Below, one piece after another: positions 33,024-43,927 of a stretch of 64,000 nt of DNA; position 1 is the stretch's first letter; the number at the start of each line of letters is the position of its first letter. Under the pieces are notes generated by a model. The model was not told the origin of the DNA, did not search any database, and was given only the letters and a program-made list of their open reading frames with translations. The translations under genes and the position numbers were made by a program. The DNA is from CAJBLF01 sp964613015 (GTDB taxonomy: Bacteria; Patescibacteriota; Gracilibacteria; Absconditabacterales; Absconditicoccaceae), in contig CAZTFP010000001.1 in the NCBI GenBank assembly GCA_964613015.1, positions 9,609 through 73,608 of the forward strand. The letters are read 5' to 3'.

Positions 33024-34103
33024 ATGGTAAAAACTTTAGCTATAGAAACTAGTTGTGACGATACTTCTGTGGGAATAGTGAATTTTGACGGACATATTTT
33101 TACGGTAGATGCATTATTGGCTTATTCACAGATTGATGATCATCAAAAATATGGAGGTGTAGTGCCAGAACTAGCTTCTAGACTTCATTTTGATAAAATT
33201 ATAGAAGTTATAAAAAACATAGGATTTGATAAAATACATGATGTCGATTTTATTAGTGTAACTGTCCATCCTGGGCTACCTGGTTCACTTGTTGTCGGTA
33301 AGGCTGTTGCTTCGTTACTAGCTAGCTATTTCGTTAAACCGCTTGTTCATGTAAACCATATTTACGGACATTTATTCTCGCTTTTACTTGAAAGAAATGT
33401 TTCAGATATACAGTTCCCACTTGTTGTGTTGACTGCGAGCTGATGACACAATGATATTTACGTGGTAAGTAATTTAGAATTCAAAATTCAAAACCCTTTG
33501 ACAATACAAAGGACAAGTTCAGAATGAATTGAACGAATAGAATTTGGATGATATAAAATTGCTAAAGTAGGATATACCCTGGATGATGCGGCAGGTGAGT
33601 GTTTTGATAAGGTTGCGAGAATGCTTGGTGGTCCTTATCCTTGATGACAACGAATCTCAGAAAAGGCCTTACAATGAAAACCAAATAGCAATCTCGAATT
33701 CAAAAGAATATTCCTTTCCAAGGATGGTTTTGAATTTAGTTTTTCGTGAATGAAATCTCAGGTATCATTTCTTTTGAAACAATTAACTGAAGATTGAACA
33801 TTGAAGATTGAAGATTGAAAATTAGAAATTCCGGAAGAATTGATATGTGATATTGCGTATGAATTTCAAGAAGCGGTTGTTGAAGTGATGATCAAAAAGC
33901 TTGTCAGAGCTGGTATCGCTTTTGATTCGAAAACCTTATGATTGGCTGGTGGGGTATCATGCAATGATAGATTACGGGAATATTTACAAAGGTATGCGAA
34001 AGAAAAAATGCCAGATGCTGTTGTTCTTAGACCCATGAAAAAGGTCTATTCTATGGATAATGCTGCTATGATTTGATTGGCGTGAATACTAGATTATTTA
34101 TAA
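33024..34103 (+). CDS. tsaD: tRNA N6-adenosine threonylcarbamoyltransferase TsaD
   Basis: 359 aa. Transfers the threonylcarbamoyl group to A37 of ANN-decoding tRNAs. Landmarks: LAIETSCDDTSVGIV, KYGGVVPELASRLHFD, metal His pair in VHVNHIYGHL, ASGGHNDIYVV, GYTLDDAAGECFDKVARMLG, and SMDNAAMIGLAGILD at the end. About thirteen UGA-Gly codons, several at invariant positions such as S-G-G-H and AM-I-G-LAG. The loop after LLKQLTE is lengthened by an AT-rich 'GAAGATTGAA'-type repeat that stays in frame (EDGTLKIEDGKLEI). No other tsa genes are in the window. Confidence 0.96.
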
Positions 34104-34120
34104 TTAAAAACTTCATATAT

Positions 34121-34954
34121 ATGACTACACACGAACAGCAAGTTGAAGAATTTTATAGTCACGGAGCACAAAAAAGAAAAGATGAAGCTGATTGATTTTT
34201 ATCTTTTGGATATCGAACATCAGATACCAAAGATTATTATCATGCGGCACTTAATCTCTTGGACTATGTAATCAAAAAAGCTGAAATACATGATACTAAA
34301 AAAATTTTAAATGTCGCTTGTGGTTATGGTGCCGAGACTTTTAGACTTTATCAAAAATTTCATCCAGAAGTACTGTATGCTATAGATATTACGTGACTAC
34401 ATATTTATTTTGCTCAGGAAAAGGCTAAATCGCTTGGTGTGAAGATAATTTTTGAAAAAAAGGATGCCTGTAAACTTGATTATTCTAGTGATTTTTTTTC
34501 TTTGGTATTGGGTATAGAATGACCTGCCCACTTCAATCCAAGACAGCAATTCTTAGTTGAAGCCTATAGAGTTTTGAAAAAATGAGGAATTTTGGTATTG
34601 ACTGATATTATCGTACAAACTGATCATTTTACTCATTCTCGCTTTAAGCGTTTCATTGCTAAAATCTGATCGTATGCGTGGAAAATGCCTCGTGTAAATC
34701 GATGATGAATTGATTTTTATCGTAAACAATTGGAAGATATTGGATATGTGGTGGAATATATACAGCCGATAGGTGATAAGGTATTTCCTGGATTTGCTAC
34801 CAATAATCTCACCAAATCATCTATCAAAAATGCTATCCATACCAGATGATTTTTTGTCGGAATGTGATTGACTATAATTTCTTGGTTATTAAGATTTTCT
34901 TATATGAAATGATATATTGATTATCTCTGTATTAAAGCAACTAAACCCCAGTAA
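34121..34954 (+). CDS. SAM-dependent methyltransferase (Methyltransf_11 type)
   Basis: 277 aa. Motif I is KILNVACGYGAETFRLY, a following acidic strand AIDITGLHI binds the SAM ribose, and EAYRVLKKGGILVLTDI is the post-motif typical of small-molecule methyltransferases such as UbiE and sugar O-methyltransferases. The C-terminal hydrophobic stretch FFVGMGLTIISWLLRFSY may bind membrane or a lipid substrate. Eight or more UGA-Gly codons. Starts 17 bases after tsaD, so probably co-transcribed. Substrate unknown. Confidence 0.82.
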
Positions 34955-34972
34955 TTTTTTTCAAATAAAAAA

Positions 34973-34993
34973 AGAGACAGAATACCTGTCTCT
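34973..34993. terminator. Bidirectional terminator between methyltransferase and purM
   Basis: AGAGACAG / CTGTCTCT hairpin with a 5-base loop, flanked by an A run on the left and a T run on the right, so it can end both converging genes. Confidence 0.85.
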
Positions 34994-35000
34994 CGTATTT

Positions 35001-36203
35001 TTAATAGATGAATTTTCCATATTCACTTTTGATGGTGAGTTTTTCTCCTTTGTATGTCTCAACATGACCGATAACTTTTGCTTCTACATCGAAGCTACTT
35101 GCAATTTCTATTATGATGTCAGCCATTTTTTGTGTTGGAACGTACAATTCCATCCTGTGTCCCATATTGAACACTTTGTACATTTCTTGCCATGAGGTTT
35201 GTGATTCTTCCTGAATCATCTGAAAGAGTGGTGGTAAAGCAAACATGTTGTCTTTGATAATATGTACATTTTTTACAAACTCAGGCTGCATAACCTTGGT
35301 TTGTCCTCCTCCGGAACAATGAATGATACCATTGATCATAGATCGATTGAGCTTATCCAATACTTCTCTTATGATCGGTGCATATGTTCTTGTAGGCGAG
35401 AGAACTAGTTTCCCTACGTTTTCTGGTGCTGTGTAGTTGTGTCCCATGAAGTATTTGTCTGGTATCGTGTCACTTATCAAATAAGGTCCACAGTAAATGA
35501 CTTCTGGATTGGTTTTTGGGTCGAAGGCTTCTGGAAACTTTTCCATGTACCATTTACAAAACATATCATGTCTTGCTGAGGTCAATCCGTTACTTCCCAT
35601 GCCGGCATTATATGCACTTTCGTAGGTAGCCTGTCCAAATGATGCAAGGCCGACGATAAAATCACCTGGCTGAATGTTTACTTTGACAACATCTTTTCGT
35701 AAGATTCTACAACTGAGTGTATTATCAATAACAATCGTCCGTACTAAATCTCCGAGATCGGCAGTTTCACCTCCAGTACTGTACATTTCAATTCCAAGGG
35801 ATCTCATTTTCTCAAGAAATTCTTCTGTACCATTGATAATTTCTGAAATTATTTCACCTGGAATCAAGTGTTTGTTTCGTCCGATAGTTCCTGAGAGCAG
35901 GAGAGGAACACTGTCCGCACCTACACAGAGCATATCATCCAGATTCATAACTATTGAATCTTGGATTACTCCTTTCCATACTGAGAGATCTCCGGTCTCT
36001 TTCCAGTAGAGATATGCTAGCGCTGTTTTTGTACCAGCACCATCAGCATGCACGATGTTGCAGTAGTTTTCATCTCCCCCAAACATATCAGGGATTATCT
36101 TGCAAAACGCATTGGGAAATATCCCTTTATTGACGTTTTTGATTGCGTTGTGTACGTCTTCTTTATCTGACGACACACCCCTTTCTTTGTACTTGTCTTT
36201 CAT
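35001..36203 (-). CDS. purM: Phosphoribosylformylglycinamidine cyclo-ligase (AIR synthase)
   Basis: 400 aa. ATP-dependent ring closure of FGAM to aminoimidazole ribotide in purine synthesis. N-terminal A domain with IVHADGAGTKTALAY, MNLDDMLCVGAD and YSTGGETADLGD; C-terminal domain with DFIVGLASFGQATYES, SNGLTSARHDMF and a late GGGQTKVM. Longer than the roughly 345 aa of typical PurM. Not one of about 34 glycines is encoded by UGA, in contrast with neighbours, so recent gain from a standard-code donor is plausible. The rest of the de novo purine pathway is not seen nearby. The Nudix gene is just upstream. Confidence 0.93.
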   Translation of the reverse strand: MKDKYKERGVSSDKEDVHNAIKNVNKGIFPNAFCKIIPDMFGGDENYCNIVHADGAGTKTALAYLYWKETGDLSVWKGVIQDSIVMNLDDMLCVGADSVPLLLSGTIGRNKHLIPGEIISEIINGTEEFLEKMRSLGIEMYSTGGETADLGDLVRTIVIDNTLSCRILRKDVVKVNIQPGDFIVGLASFGQATYESAYNAGMGSNGLTSARHDMFCKWYMEKFPEAFDPKTNPEVIYCGPYLISDTIPDKYFMGHNYTAPENVGKLVLSPTRTYAPIIREVLDKLNRSMINGIIHCSGGGQTKVMQPEFVKNVHIIKDNMFALPPLFQMIQEESQTSWQEMYKVFNMGHRMELYVPTQKMADIIIEIASSFDVEAKVIGHVETYKGEKLTIKSEYGKFIY

Positions 36204-36241
36204 TTTTTTTCTATTTTTATTTGTGTAATTTATGTGAGATT

Positions 36242-36670
36242 TTATTTATCTTTATAAAATAATTTGATACATTCGTCGAGGTCTTGTATCAGATTAAGAT
36301 CTAATGCTTGTTTTGGTGTTTTTCGTATATAGTTTTTATGTTCGTTGGGATTTATAGTAACGTGCGGTTGTGTATCAAATTTTTTGTGAAACATATGATA
36401 GATAAAGTCATAATCAGAATATCTTACAAATATTTTATCGATATATTTGATACCCGCTAAATCTATCTGTGTTTCTTCTTTACCTTCTCTCTGCATTGCT
36501 TGTACTGCTGTTTCTCCTGGATCTATTTTACCCGCAGGTACTCCATAGGTATTTGCTTGTGGCTTATGATCTTGTCTATGTAGTAGCAATATTTCGTTCT
36601 CATATTCTACGAAACAGCTCACTACTTCAAATTTTGGATTAAAATTTGCTGGTTTTTCTTTGTATAACAT
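36242..36670 (-). CDS. Nudix hydrolase
   Basis: 142 aa. Nudix box GKIDPGETAVQAMQREGKEETQI (written with the family glutamates REGKEE intact) lies at residues 47-69, preceded by a beta strand HRQDHKPQANTYGVPA. Hydrolyses nucleoside diphosphates linked to another moiety; specific substrate unknown. The usual Gly after the EE pair is Thr-Gln here. No UGA-Gly codon. Its stop is 38 bases before the purM start, so the two genes form a small TGA-free operon. Confidence 0.88.
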   Translation of the reverse strand: MLYKEKPANFNPKFEVVSCFVEYENEILLLHRQDHKPQANTYGVPAGKIDPGETAVQAMQREGKEETQIDLAGIKYIDKIFVRYSDYDFIYHMFHKKFDTQPHVTINPNEHKNYIRKTPKQALDLNLIQDLDECIKLFYKDK

Positions 36671-36751
36671 TTTTATACTACTGAAAAAATTAAATAGAGA
36701 AATCTATGTTTTTTGTTTAATTTTTATATTTTTAGGACCTAATTTTTATAA

Positions 36752-37423
36752 TTATTTCTGAACTGATTTAACCGTAATATCAAATATCAACGTTTTACCT
36801 GCTAATTCACTGTTTGCGTCGAGTGTCACTTCTTTGTTGTCTATAGCGTACACGGTAAACGGTTGTCCGTTGGATGCCATCAGTTTCATTCATTTTTGTA
36901 ATTGATCGGGATTAGGCACTTGGTTGCGAGGAACTTTGATGAGATTCTTTTCGCTTCGTTCTCCATATGCGTCTTTTGCAAGAATTGTTACTGTTTTTGT
37001 TTCGCCAACTTTCATACCTTCGACTGCTTTGTCGAATCCTGCAATCATCTGTCCTGCACCTACTTTGAAAGATAATCCTTCGTTGTAATTTCTTCCAGAT
37101 GCATATTTTCCACAAGCTTTGGCTATAGATTCTACACTAGTATCAAATACTGTCTGGTCATCTAACCTTCCTACATAATCTACGATTGCAGTATTTCATT
37201 TTGCCACAACTTCTCCATTACTAGATGTTTTTGTTTGCTGAAGATACCTTGCAATAGCATCTTTACAAGAAGTATTTGTAATATTAGTACTAGTATTTGT
37301 ACTGATATTGCTTGTAGTTTGTTCTGCTTGTTTTGGTTGTTTTGTTGCACATCACATGAGTCATACAATAGCTAATGATAAAATAGATAGTGTTATAATT
37401 TTTTTGGTATTGTTGATATACAT
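36752..37423 (-). CDS. FKBP-type peptidyl-prolyl isomerase lipoprotein
   Basis: About 223 aa. The signal ends in lipobox LMGC near residue 22 and a Thr/Asn/Ser linker follows. The FKBP (SlyD-like) domain has AIVDYVGRLDDQTVFDTS, LSFKVGAGQMIAGFDKAVEGM and VGETKTVTILAKDAYGE, then an inserted IF-type flap and a final LIFDITVKSVQK strand. Folding helper outside the cytoplasmic membrane. ATG 37423 is chosen because a perfect GGAGG (37430-37434) lies 6 bases upstream; ATG 37426 would be only 3 away. Four UGA-Gly codons. Confidence 0.9.
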
Positions 37424-37429
37424 CATTTT

Positions 37430-37434
37430 CCTCC
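37430..37434 (-). promoter_or_regulatory. Strong ribosome binding site of the FKBP gene
   Basis: GGAGG on the minus strand, 6 bases from the ATG at 37423. It decides between two adjacent ATG codons. Clear Shine-Dalgarno motifs are uncommon in the rest of the window. Confidence 0.75.
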
Positions 37435-37619
37435 AATGTAAAAGGATAAAAGTGGTCTTTTTGTAGTTATTTCTTTTCTGTTTTCAAACCCTATTTTGTT
37501 CTCATTTTTTTTTGCAAATGCAGTGAAAATAAGTATAAATCACGTGTATGCCATTATTTGGCCCAATTTTCGGAATTTTTGTCACGTAGTATTGTTGGAT
37601 TTAACCCTTATATATCTGC

Positions 37620-40600
37620 ATGAAATCATTGTTTTCCAAATCTATTTTCAAATTGTTTTTTATGATTATAGCACTTTGTACTATTTTCTTTATTGGGAAA
37701 ATCGATGCAACTATACCTACTGATTATATAGCAAACTACGAAATTGCGACAGATTATAATAAAATTCTCTGACTTTTTGTTGAAATCGATGCTGCGACCA
37801 AAATTTGAAATCAGATTGCTCAAAGTAAATTTTCTGATCTCAATTCGAGTTTTCAAACTGTTTTTCCAAAATTTCCTCAAGATTATGCATTCAAAGTTAC
37901 CTATCAACAATGTTTAGATATTACTCAGTGATTGATTACCTATACAAGCACAGATTATCAGACAAAACTTTCTTCGTTTATGACTGATTGTTACAAGCCA
38001 TTTAGTGATATTGTCAAACAAGTAAATGCAAAATATACGGTGGTTGCAGCTGCAAAAGTTTCTCCCCAAGGATGACCAGCTCCATTGACGGTAACCTTTG
38101 ATGGAAGATGAAGTATTGATCCATCCAATGATACTATCCCCTCAAAAAATTATTTTCGATATTATAGAGATACTAATGGTACTGATACTAGTATCGGTGT
38201 GTGACCTGTGGTAAATACAACCTTTGCTACTCCAGGTACCTATCAAGTACATTTGACTGTTAGAAGTTCAAATAAAGTAGCTAATGGTATTTTTGATTGA
38301 GAAAAAACTATGTCTATCGATGTCTTACCCAAGACAGCTAATATTGTTGTCTATGCTAATGGACAAAAATTGGTTAAAGATGGTAAAATAAAATTGGGTA
38401 TTCAAGAAGCTCAAAAAGGAATAATCTTTGATGGTTCAGCTACTTTGCCTATGTGAGGTAGACAGATTCTTTCTCATAATTGGACTATTACTTCTCCAGA
38501 TGGATTTAATTTTTCTCAGAATGGTGATGGAAAACCAAGTGTTATGAGATTAGTATTACCCGGGCAAGGACAGTATAAACTCTCTATGACTACTATTGAC
38601 AATGAAGCAAATAAAATAACAGAAAATTTTTATATTCTTGTGTCTGATCCAGTAGCTATCATCAAACAAATGCCAGACCAGGGAAATAGTTCTATGGTTT
38701 TTTCTTTTGATTCTACGCCATCGTATTCAATAGTTTCTAGCCTCAAATTATTTACTCGAGAAATATTTGATCAAGATGGTAATAAAATAGATACTTTTCA
38801 ATGAAAATCTATCAAACAGCAATTTAAAAAACCTGGTGTATATACGGTAAAATTGACAGTAGAAGATGAACTTGGGCAAACGAATACTGATTCAATTTCC
38901 GTATATGTAGAGTCTACAGATCCTATTCCTCAATTTACTATTACTCCAACCAATAGCCGAAAGAATCCTTCTGAATTTATTCTAGATGCTTCTGTGAGTT
39001 CTGATGTGGATAAAACTAATGGTTATGATACACTTGCTTATGAACGATCTTTTTCTGATCCTGCCACAACAAAAATCATCAATACGGAAAATAATAATGA
39101 AAAAATCAAAGTCCAGTTTGATGCCATTGGAAAATATACGGTCAAACTTACTGCGAGAGATAGTTATGGTAAAATGGCTGATGTATCAAAAGATATAGCG
39201 GTAATATCTATTCTCAGACCTGAAATATTCGTTGTTCCTATTGCAACACCATGGGGTAATCCTATGAATTTTGTCGTAAAATCAAATCAACCTATTGTCA
39301 ATTATCAATGGGATTTTGCTGACAAAGATACAAGAACGATTCAAACAGATAAGATATCTCATACTTATCAAAAAGCTGGTATTTATAAGGTTGTCCTTAA
39401 GGTGAGTTGAGCAGATGGTATGGAAAATGAAGTGAGTAAAAGTGTATTCGTTGGAGAAAAAAACTATCCTGTAGCAGGATTTACTATTTTGGATAAGGCA
39501 TCAAATATCCAAACTCAAAATGATGAGTGTGCAGATCTCGAATCTTGAAATGCTATGGTACCTGCATATAGAATAGATAGATATTCTGATTTTACGGTTG
39601 ATCCATCATTGTCGGTCAATACCAAAGGAGAGAAACTTTGATTACAATATTTCTTTCAACCAAAAAATGACGAAATTTTCAAACAAGATATCTTCAAATA
39701 TAAATTTAATGAATTGGGATGTACGTATATTGATATGACTGCAGAAGATACCACTATTTCCAAGAGTGATAAAGTCAGAATATATTTTAAAGTTGTTAAT
39801 GCTTTACCAAGACTTGATAATGTTGTGCTGTTTTTCCCTCAATATGGAAATCAAATCGGTGTTGGTTTTTCAGAAAATAATGCTAAAGATATCTTTAATG
39901 ATACGTATGATCCTTTGATTGTCAAAGTTAGTGCTACCAATGCTGTAGATCCTGATGGATTTATATCCTACTTCAAATGGTATTATTATTATAAAGATGA
40001 TCCAAGTAGACCTATAGAAACCAAGATAACTCCAGGAACAATTCCTTATGTTTTTTTCTCTCTTCCTAGAATCCCAGGTGAATTTGTGTTTGGTGTTACC
40101 ATGTATGATAATGATGATGGTCAACAAACTAATCAAGATATTATCGGAAATGGTCCACTGGTTTTTTTCCCACCTGATGTAAGTAGGCCAGATATTCCTT
40201 TGGTAACCCTAAAATCTGATATTGCAAGTGCTGAGATTGGTGATGAAGTTACTTTTGATGTAGTATCAAAAATAATCTCTGATAGACCTGATTTTGTCGC
40301 AGAAAGAACTATTCAATATGATTTTGATGGTGATGGAACATGGGATTTAACAACAAAATCTGATCATGTTACTCATGTCTATACAGAACCTAATAGTTTT
40401 TGATATAGACCGAGAGCAGCAGTACTTTATAGAGGATATAAATGAATAGGTATTTGAGGTACTATTGTTATAAAAAATGGTCTTAAACCCATGCTTTTGT
40501 CAGATACTTTTCAAAAACTCGCTATTTTTAGAGATGTAAGTCTAGGTACTATAGCCAATAAAAATATTTGTCTCAGTATCAAAGATTGTAAAACTAATTC

Positions 40601-41864
40601 TTGATTTGTTATCACAACTGGTGATGATTTTTCATTTACTTATCCTGATTTCGGAAAATATTTTGTCTCTATGGATGTCACGGATATATATGCAAATATG
40701 GCCAATAAAAAACGGACATTGGCTTTGACTACGGGGCAAACTAATGAGGGTGATTTCCATATTCTTTCTATCCCCCAAGTATCTATAAGTACCGGTGGAA
40801 TTGATTTCTTTGTCGGAAAAAATCTGAATAATAGTATCTTGTTTTATATCAAATATGATGACTCTAGAGGTACGTGTTATGTAGATACGGATATAGCTTT
40901 TGATAGCGATGGTGATGGTATAAAAGATAACGATAAAGATTTTTTGTGTAATCAATTGTATCTCAAAGCATATGAACCAAAATATGAATCTGTTGTTTGA
41001 AGAATTTATTATACCAAAGCAGATAGTACTTCTTTTTCTAAAGACTTTACTGTTTCATTTTTGGACTTTTCAGCGAATTTAGATTCGTGAATGACTATCG
41101 TTTACAAAGAAATTAACGATTTCATCAATACTTTACCAGATATAGGAGATGTAACAAATACTGGTGATATAGCTAGTTTCAGAACACTTATGGTAGGACT
41201 CAGAGATGGCTTGATAGATCAAACCAATACGAAATCAAACGTTGTTGCTGTAAAAGATTTCTATGATACTCGTGGACTTCAATTGAGTGGGGACCAAAAA
41301 ACATTACTAGAAGATATTTTTACCAAACTTACTGATAAATCCGTATCTGCGGCTAATGGAGGTAATGTCTATGAACAATCTAAAGCTGAAATACTTTCTA
41401 TTTTACCATCCAATCTTGCGGTAGATGTTGAATGATTGTTTAAAGAATTTGAATCGGTTGCTTCTGATACGCAAACCCCTAATTCTTCTCAACAGGATAA
41501 AAGGAAACAGGTGCTTCAAGATATTATCAACCTTATAACAAAAAATATTGCTCCAGCCTGACAAACGGTTCAAGCAAATCAAATAGACCCATTGGATATG
41601 ACCAATGTTATTATGCCTAATATGTGTAAAATCCTTGCTTTCTATACTATTGTCAGTGATACTTGTCCCAATGCTAATGTCAAAATTGTCACTAATGCTG
41701 CTGCTATCAAATCTGTCAATGCTGGATGATCTGCCTGGTGGAAAATAATTTTCATCGTACTTTGAATTATCGTTGGTATCTTTGTTATTCTTGTTATTGT
41801 TTTTGCGGTAAGAGCAAGAATGAATCAACAAGAAGAATCTTCAGAAGCACCTCCAGAAGTATAA
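37620..41864 (+). CDS. Giant PKD-repeat surface protein with C-terminal membrane anchor
   Basis: 1414 aa, the largest gene here. Signal-like hydrophobic N-terminus (residues 5-28). Several PKD-type beta-sandwich domains follow, identifiable by their final 'YQxxGxYxVxL' strands: around ATPGTYQVHLTV, KKPGVYTVKLTV, DAIGKYTVKLTA, and QWDFADKD...HTYQKAGIYKVVLKVS. A later one is IQYDFDGDGTWDL...HVYTEP. A Ca-binding-like acidic run FDSDGDGIKDNDKDF follows. It ends in a helical region, one transmembrane helix (IIFIVLGIIVGIFVILVIV) and an acidic tail. Likely an adhesin or attachment protein; partner unknown. Dozens of UGA-Gly codons. Followed by a strong terminator. Confidence 0.85.
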
Positions 41865-41888
41865 AATTATTATCATGTATTCGTTAAA

Positions 41889-41915
41889 AAAAATCCCCAT
41901 ATAGGGGATTTTTTT
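41889..41915. terminator. Terminator of the PKD gene, usable both ways
   Basis: AATCCCC / GGGGATT hairpin with a 5-base loop, an A run before it and a T run after it; lies between converging genes. Confidence 0.85.
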
Positions 41916-41934
41916 ATTATGTTCTGATTTTCTC

Positions 41935-42426
41935 TTATTGCTTTTCATATTGTTCTATTGTTTCATCGAAATATTTTAATTCTATGCCTGCATCTTTAAA
42001 CATTATTTCTGATTCTCATCATGCATGATATTTTTTTTCTGCAACAACTTTTTTTATTCCACAACTGATGATCAACATTGCACATGTTCTACATGGTGTC
42101 ATTTTACAATAGAGTGTCGCTCATTCTATTCATACTCCCAATTTAGCTGCCTGACAAATAGCGTTTTGTTCGGCATGTACAGTTCTCACACAATGATTGG
42201 TAACACTTCCATCTTCATGAGTCATTTGTTTAAATTGGTGACCAACTTCATCACAATGAGGTAACCCTGGAGGTGATCCTACATATCCTGTACATAAAAT
42301 TTGTTTGTTTTTAGCTATTACGCAACCACTTCTTCCTCTATCACAGCTAGCTCTTTTGGCTACTGTCCTTGCTATTTCCATAAAGTATTCATCTCGTGTC
42401 GGACGAATATATTTTTCTTCAGCCAT
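41935..42426 (-). CDS. dCMP deaminase / cytidine-deoxycytidylate deaminase family
   Basis: 163 aa. Zinc motifs are complete: TVHAEQNAI (HAE) and TPCRTCAMLI (PCxxC). The N-terminus RPTRDEYFMEIARTVAKRASC and RGRSGCVIAK are typical of ComE/dCMP deaminases. Provides dUMP for thymidylate synthesis from dCMP. The C-terminal region after KLGV contains five or more UGA-Gly codons. A TTGACA box lies upstream. Confidence 0.9.
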
Positions 42427-42465
42427 AGTACATTGGTTACTAGCTAAAAGATATATAATGTATTT

Positions 42466-42493
42466 ACCATAATTATAATATCTGTAATGTCAA
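42466..42493 (-). promoter_or_regulatory. Candidate promoter of the dCMP deaminase gene
   Basis: Read leftward: TTGACA at 42493-42488, 16-base spacer, TATGGT at 42471-42466. Confidence 0.45.
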
Positions 42494-42520
42494 TCCATAT
42501 TTTTTATGCTACAAAAAAAA

Positions 42521-42542
42521 GAGCTCCGGAAAACCGGAGACT
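42521..42542 (-). terminator. Terminator of the guaB-purA operon
   Basis: CTCCGG / CCGGAG hairpin with an AAAA/TTTT loop and, leftward, a run of eight T. Confidence 0.85.
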
Positions 42543-42567
42543 CTCATGGTGTTTTTTACTTTTGTAA

Positions 42568-43908
42568 TCAATCCTTGCGTATTGTCTGTAAACGATCAGG
42601 TCCAATACCTATACGTGTGATTTTTGTTCCGAGTTCTTGCTCGATATATTCTACGTATGTTTTTGTGACAGTAGGCAGATCTTCGTATTTTTTAACCTTA
42701 CTTATGTCTTCAGTCCAGGGCTCGAATTCTTTATATACAGGTGTATATCCCTGTGAAATGTGTCCTGCATTGAAATCATCATCAGCAATGATGTTTCCTT
42801 CTTTGTCTTGGTAGGCGATGCATACTTTCAATTCCTTCAGTCCTTTTAATACATCTAATTTCGTCATAATCATCTCGAAATTTTCTGCATTCCCATTCAG
42901 ACTAATGGTGTATTTTATCGCTGGTAAATCTAACCAACCACAATCTCGTGGTCTTCCTGTTGATGCCCCTACTTCATGCCCTTCTTTTGCCAAATGTTCA
43001 CCATCTTTGTTGGTAAGTTTTGTAGGAAATGGACCATTGCCGACACGAGTGGTGTAGGCTTTGATAACTCCGATTATGTTTCCTATTTGATGAGGATTAA
43101 TTCCCAATCCCTTACACACTCCAACTGATATGGTATTTGAACAGGTAACAAATGGATACGTGCCGAAGTCGATATCAAGCAGAGACCCTTGTGCCCCCTC
43201 AGCGAGAATTTTCTTTCCATCTTTCAGTGCTTTTTGAATATAGTTATGACAATCAATCTGAGAGATCTCTTTTATCGTTGTCAATGACTCCATCCAAGTG
43301 TTGGTGTATTCTTCGAATGAATATTCTTCGCCGTTTTCTTTGATGATTGCTTTGCTTATATCATAGTTCAATACCTTTTGTATATAGAGCAAATGCTGAT
43401 TTGTTATGGTATTGAATTTTTTCATAAAATCATCTTTGTGGAGATCTTTCATAAATAGACCATTACGACCTATTTTGTCCAGTATTGTTGGTCCAATACC
43501 TTTGGCTGTTGTACCGATTGGATTCTCTTTTGTTGCATCTTCGGCAATGTCCATAAGCCGATGAACGGGAAGAATGAATGTTGCATCTTTTGCAATCAAG
43601 AGTCTGTTTTTGATATCTTCCCATCTTATCTTTCCGGTATCAATCAGTTTAAATAATTCATTGCTTAATCCTACGGGATCTATCACTACACCATTACCGA
43701 TAAGGTTTATCATGTTGTGGAATATTCCCGATGGGATGGTATGTGCAATAAATTGTATGCCATCGAATTCTAGTGTGTGACCAGCATTTGGCCCACCCTG
43801 AAATCGTGCAGTTATGTTGTACTGTGGAGTTTTAATATCCACTTCTTTTCCTTTTCCTTCGTCACCCCATTGGAGTCCGAGGAGTACGTCTACATTATTT
43901 GTATTCAT
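42568..43908 (-). CDS. purA: Adenylosuccinate synthetase
   Basis: 446 aa. Condenses IMP with aspartate using GTP, the first committed step to AMP. N-terminal GLQWGDEGKGKEVD holds the catalytic Asp and P-loop. Other landmarks are GGPNAGHTLEF with catalytic His, GTTAKGIGPTILDKIGRNG, EGAQGSLLDIDFGTYPFVTCS and GASTGRPRDCGWLDLPAIKY. Length is normal. It lies 19 bases downstream of guaB in one operon, and like it contains no UGA-Gly codon. Confidence 0.97.
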   Translation of the reverse strand: MNTNNVDVLLGLQWGDEGKGKEVDIKTPQYNITARFQGGPNAGHTLEFDGIQFIAHTIPSGIFHNMINLIGNGVVIDPVGLSNELFKLIDTGKIRWEDIKNRLLIAKDATFILPVHRLMDIAEDATKENPIGTTAKGIGPTILDKIGRNGLFMKDLHKDDFMKKFNTITNQHLLYIQKVLNYDISKAIIKENGEEYSFEEYTNTWMESLTTIKEISQIDCHNYIQKALKDGKKILAEGAQGSLLDIDFGTYPFVTCSNTISVGVCKGLGINPHQIGNIIGVIKAYTTRVGNGPFPTKLTNKDGEHLAKEGHEVGASTGRPRDCGWLDLPAIKYTISLNGNAENFEMIMTKLDVLKGLKELKVCIAYQDKEGNIIADDDFNAGHISQGYTPVYKEFEPWTEDISKVKKYEDLPTVTKTYVEYIEQELGTKITRIGIGPDRLQTIRKD

Positions 43909-43927
43909 ATGTTTTAATTTATGTGTT

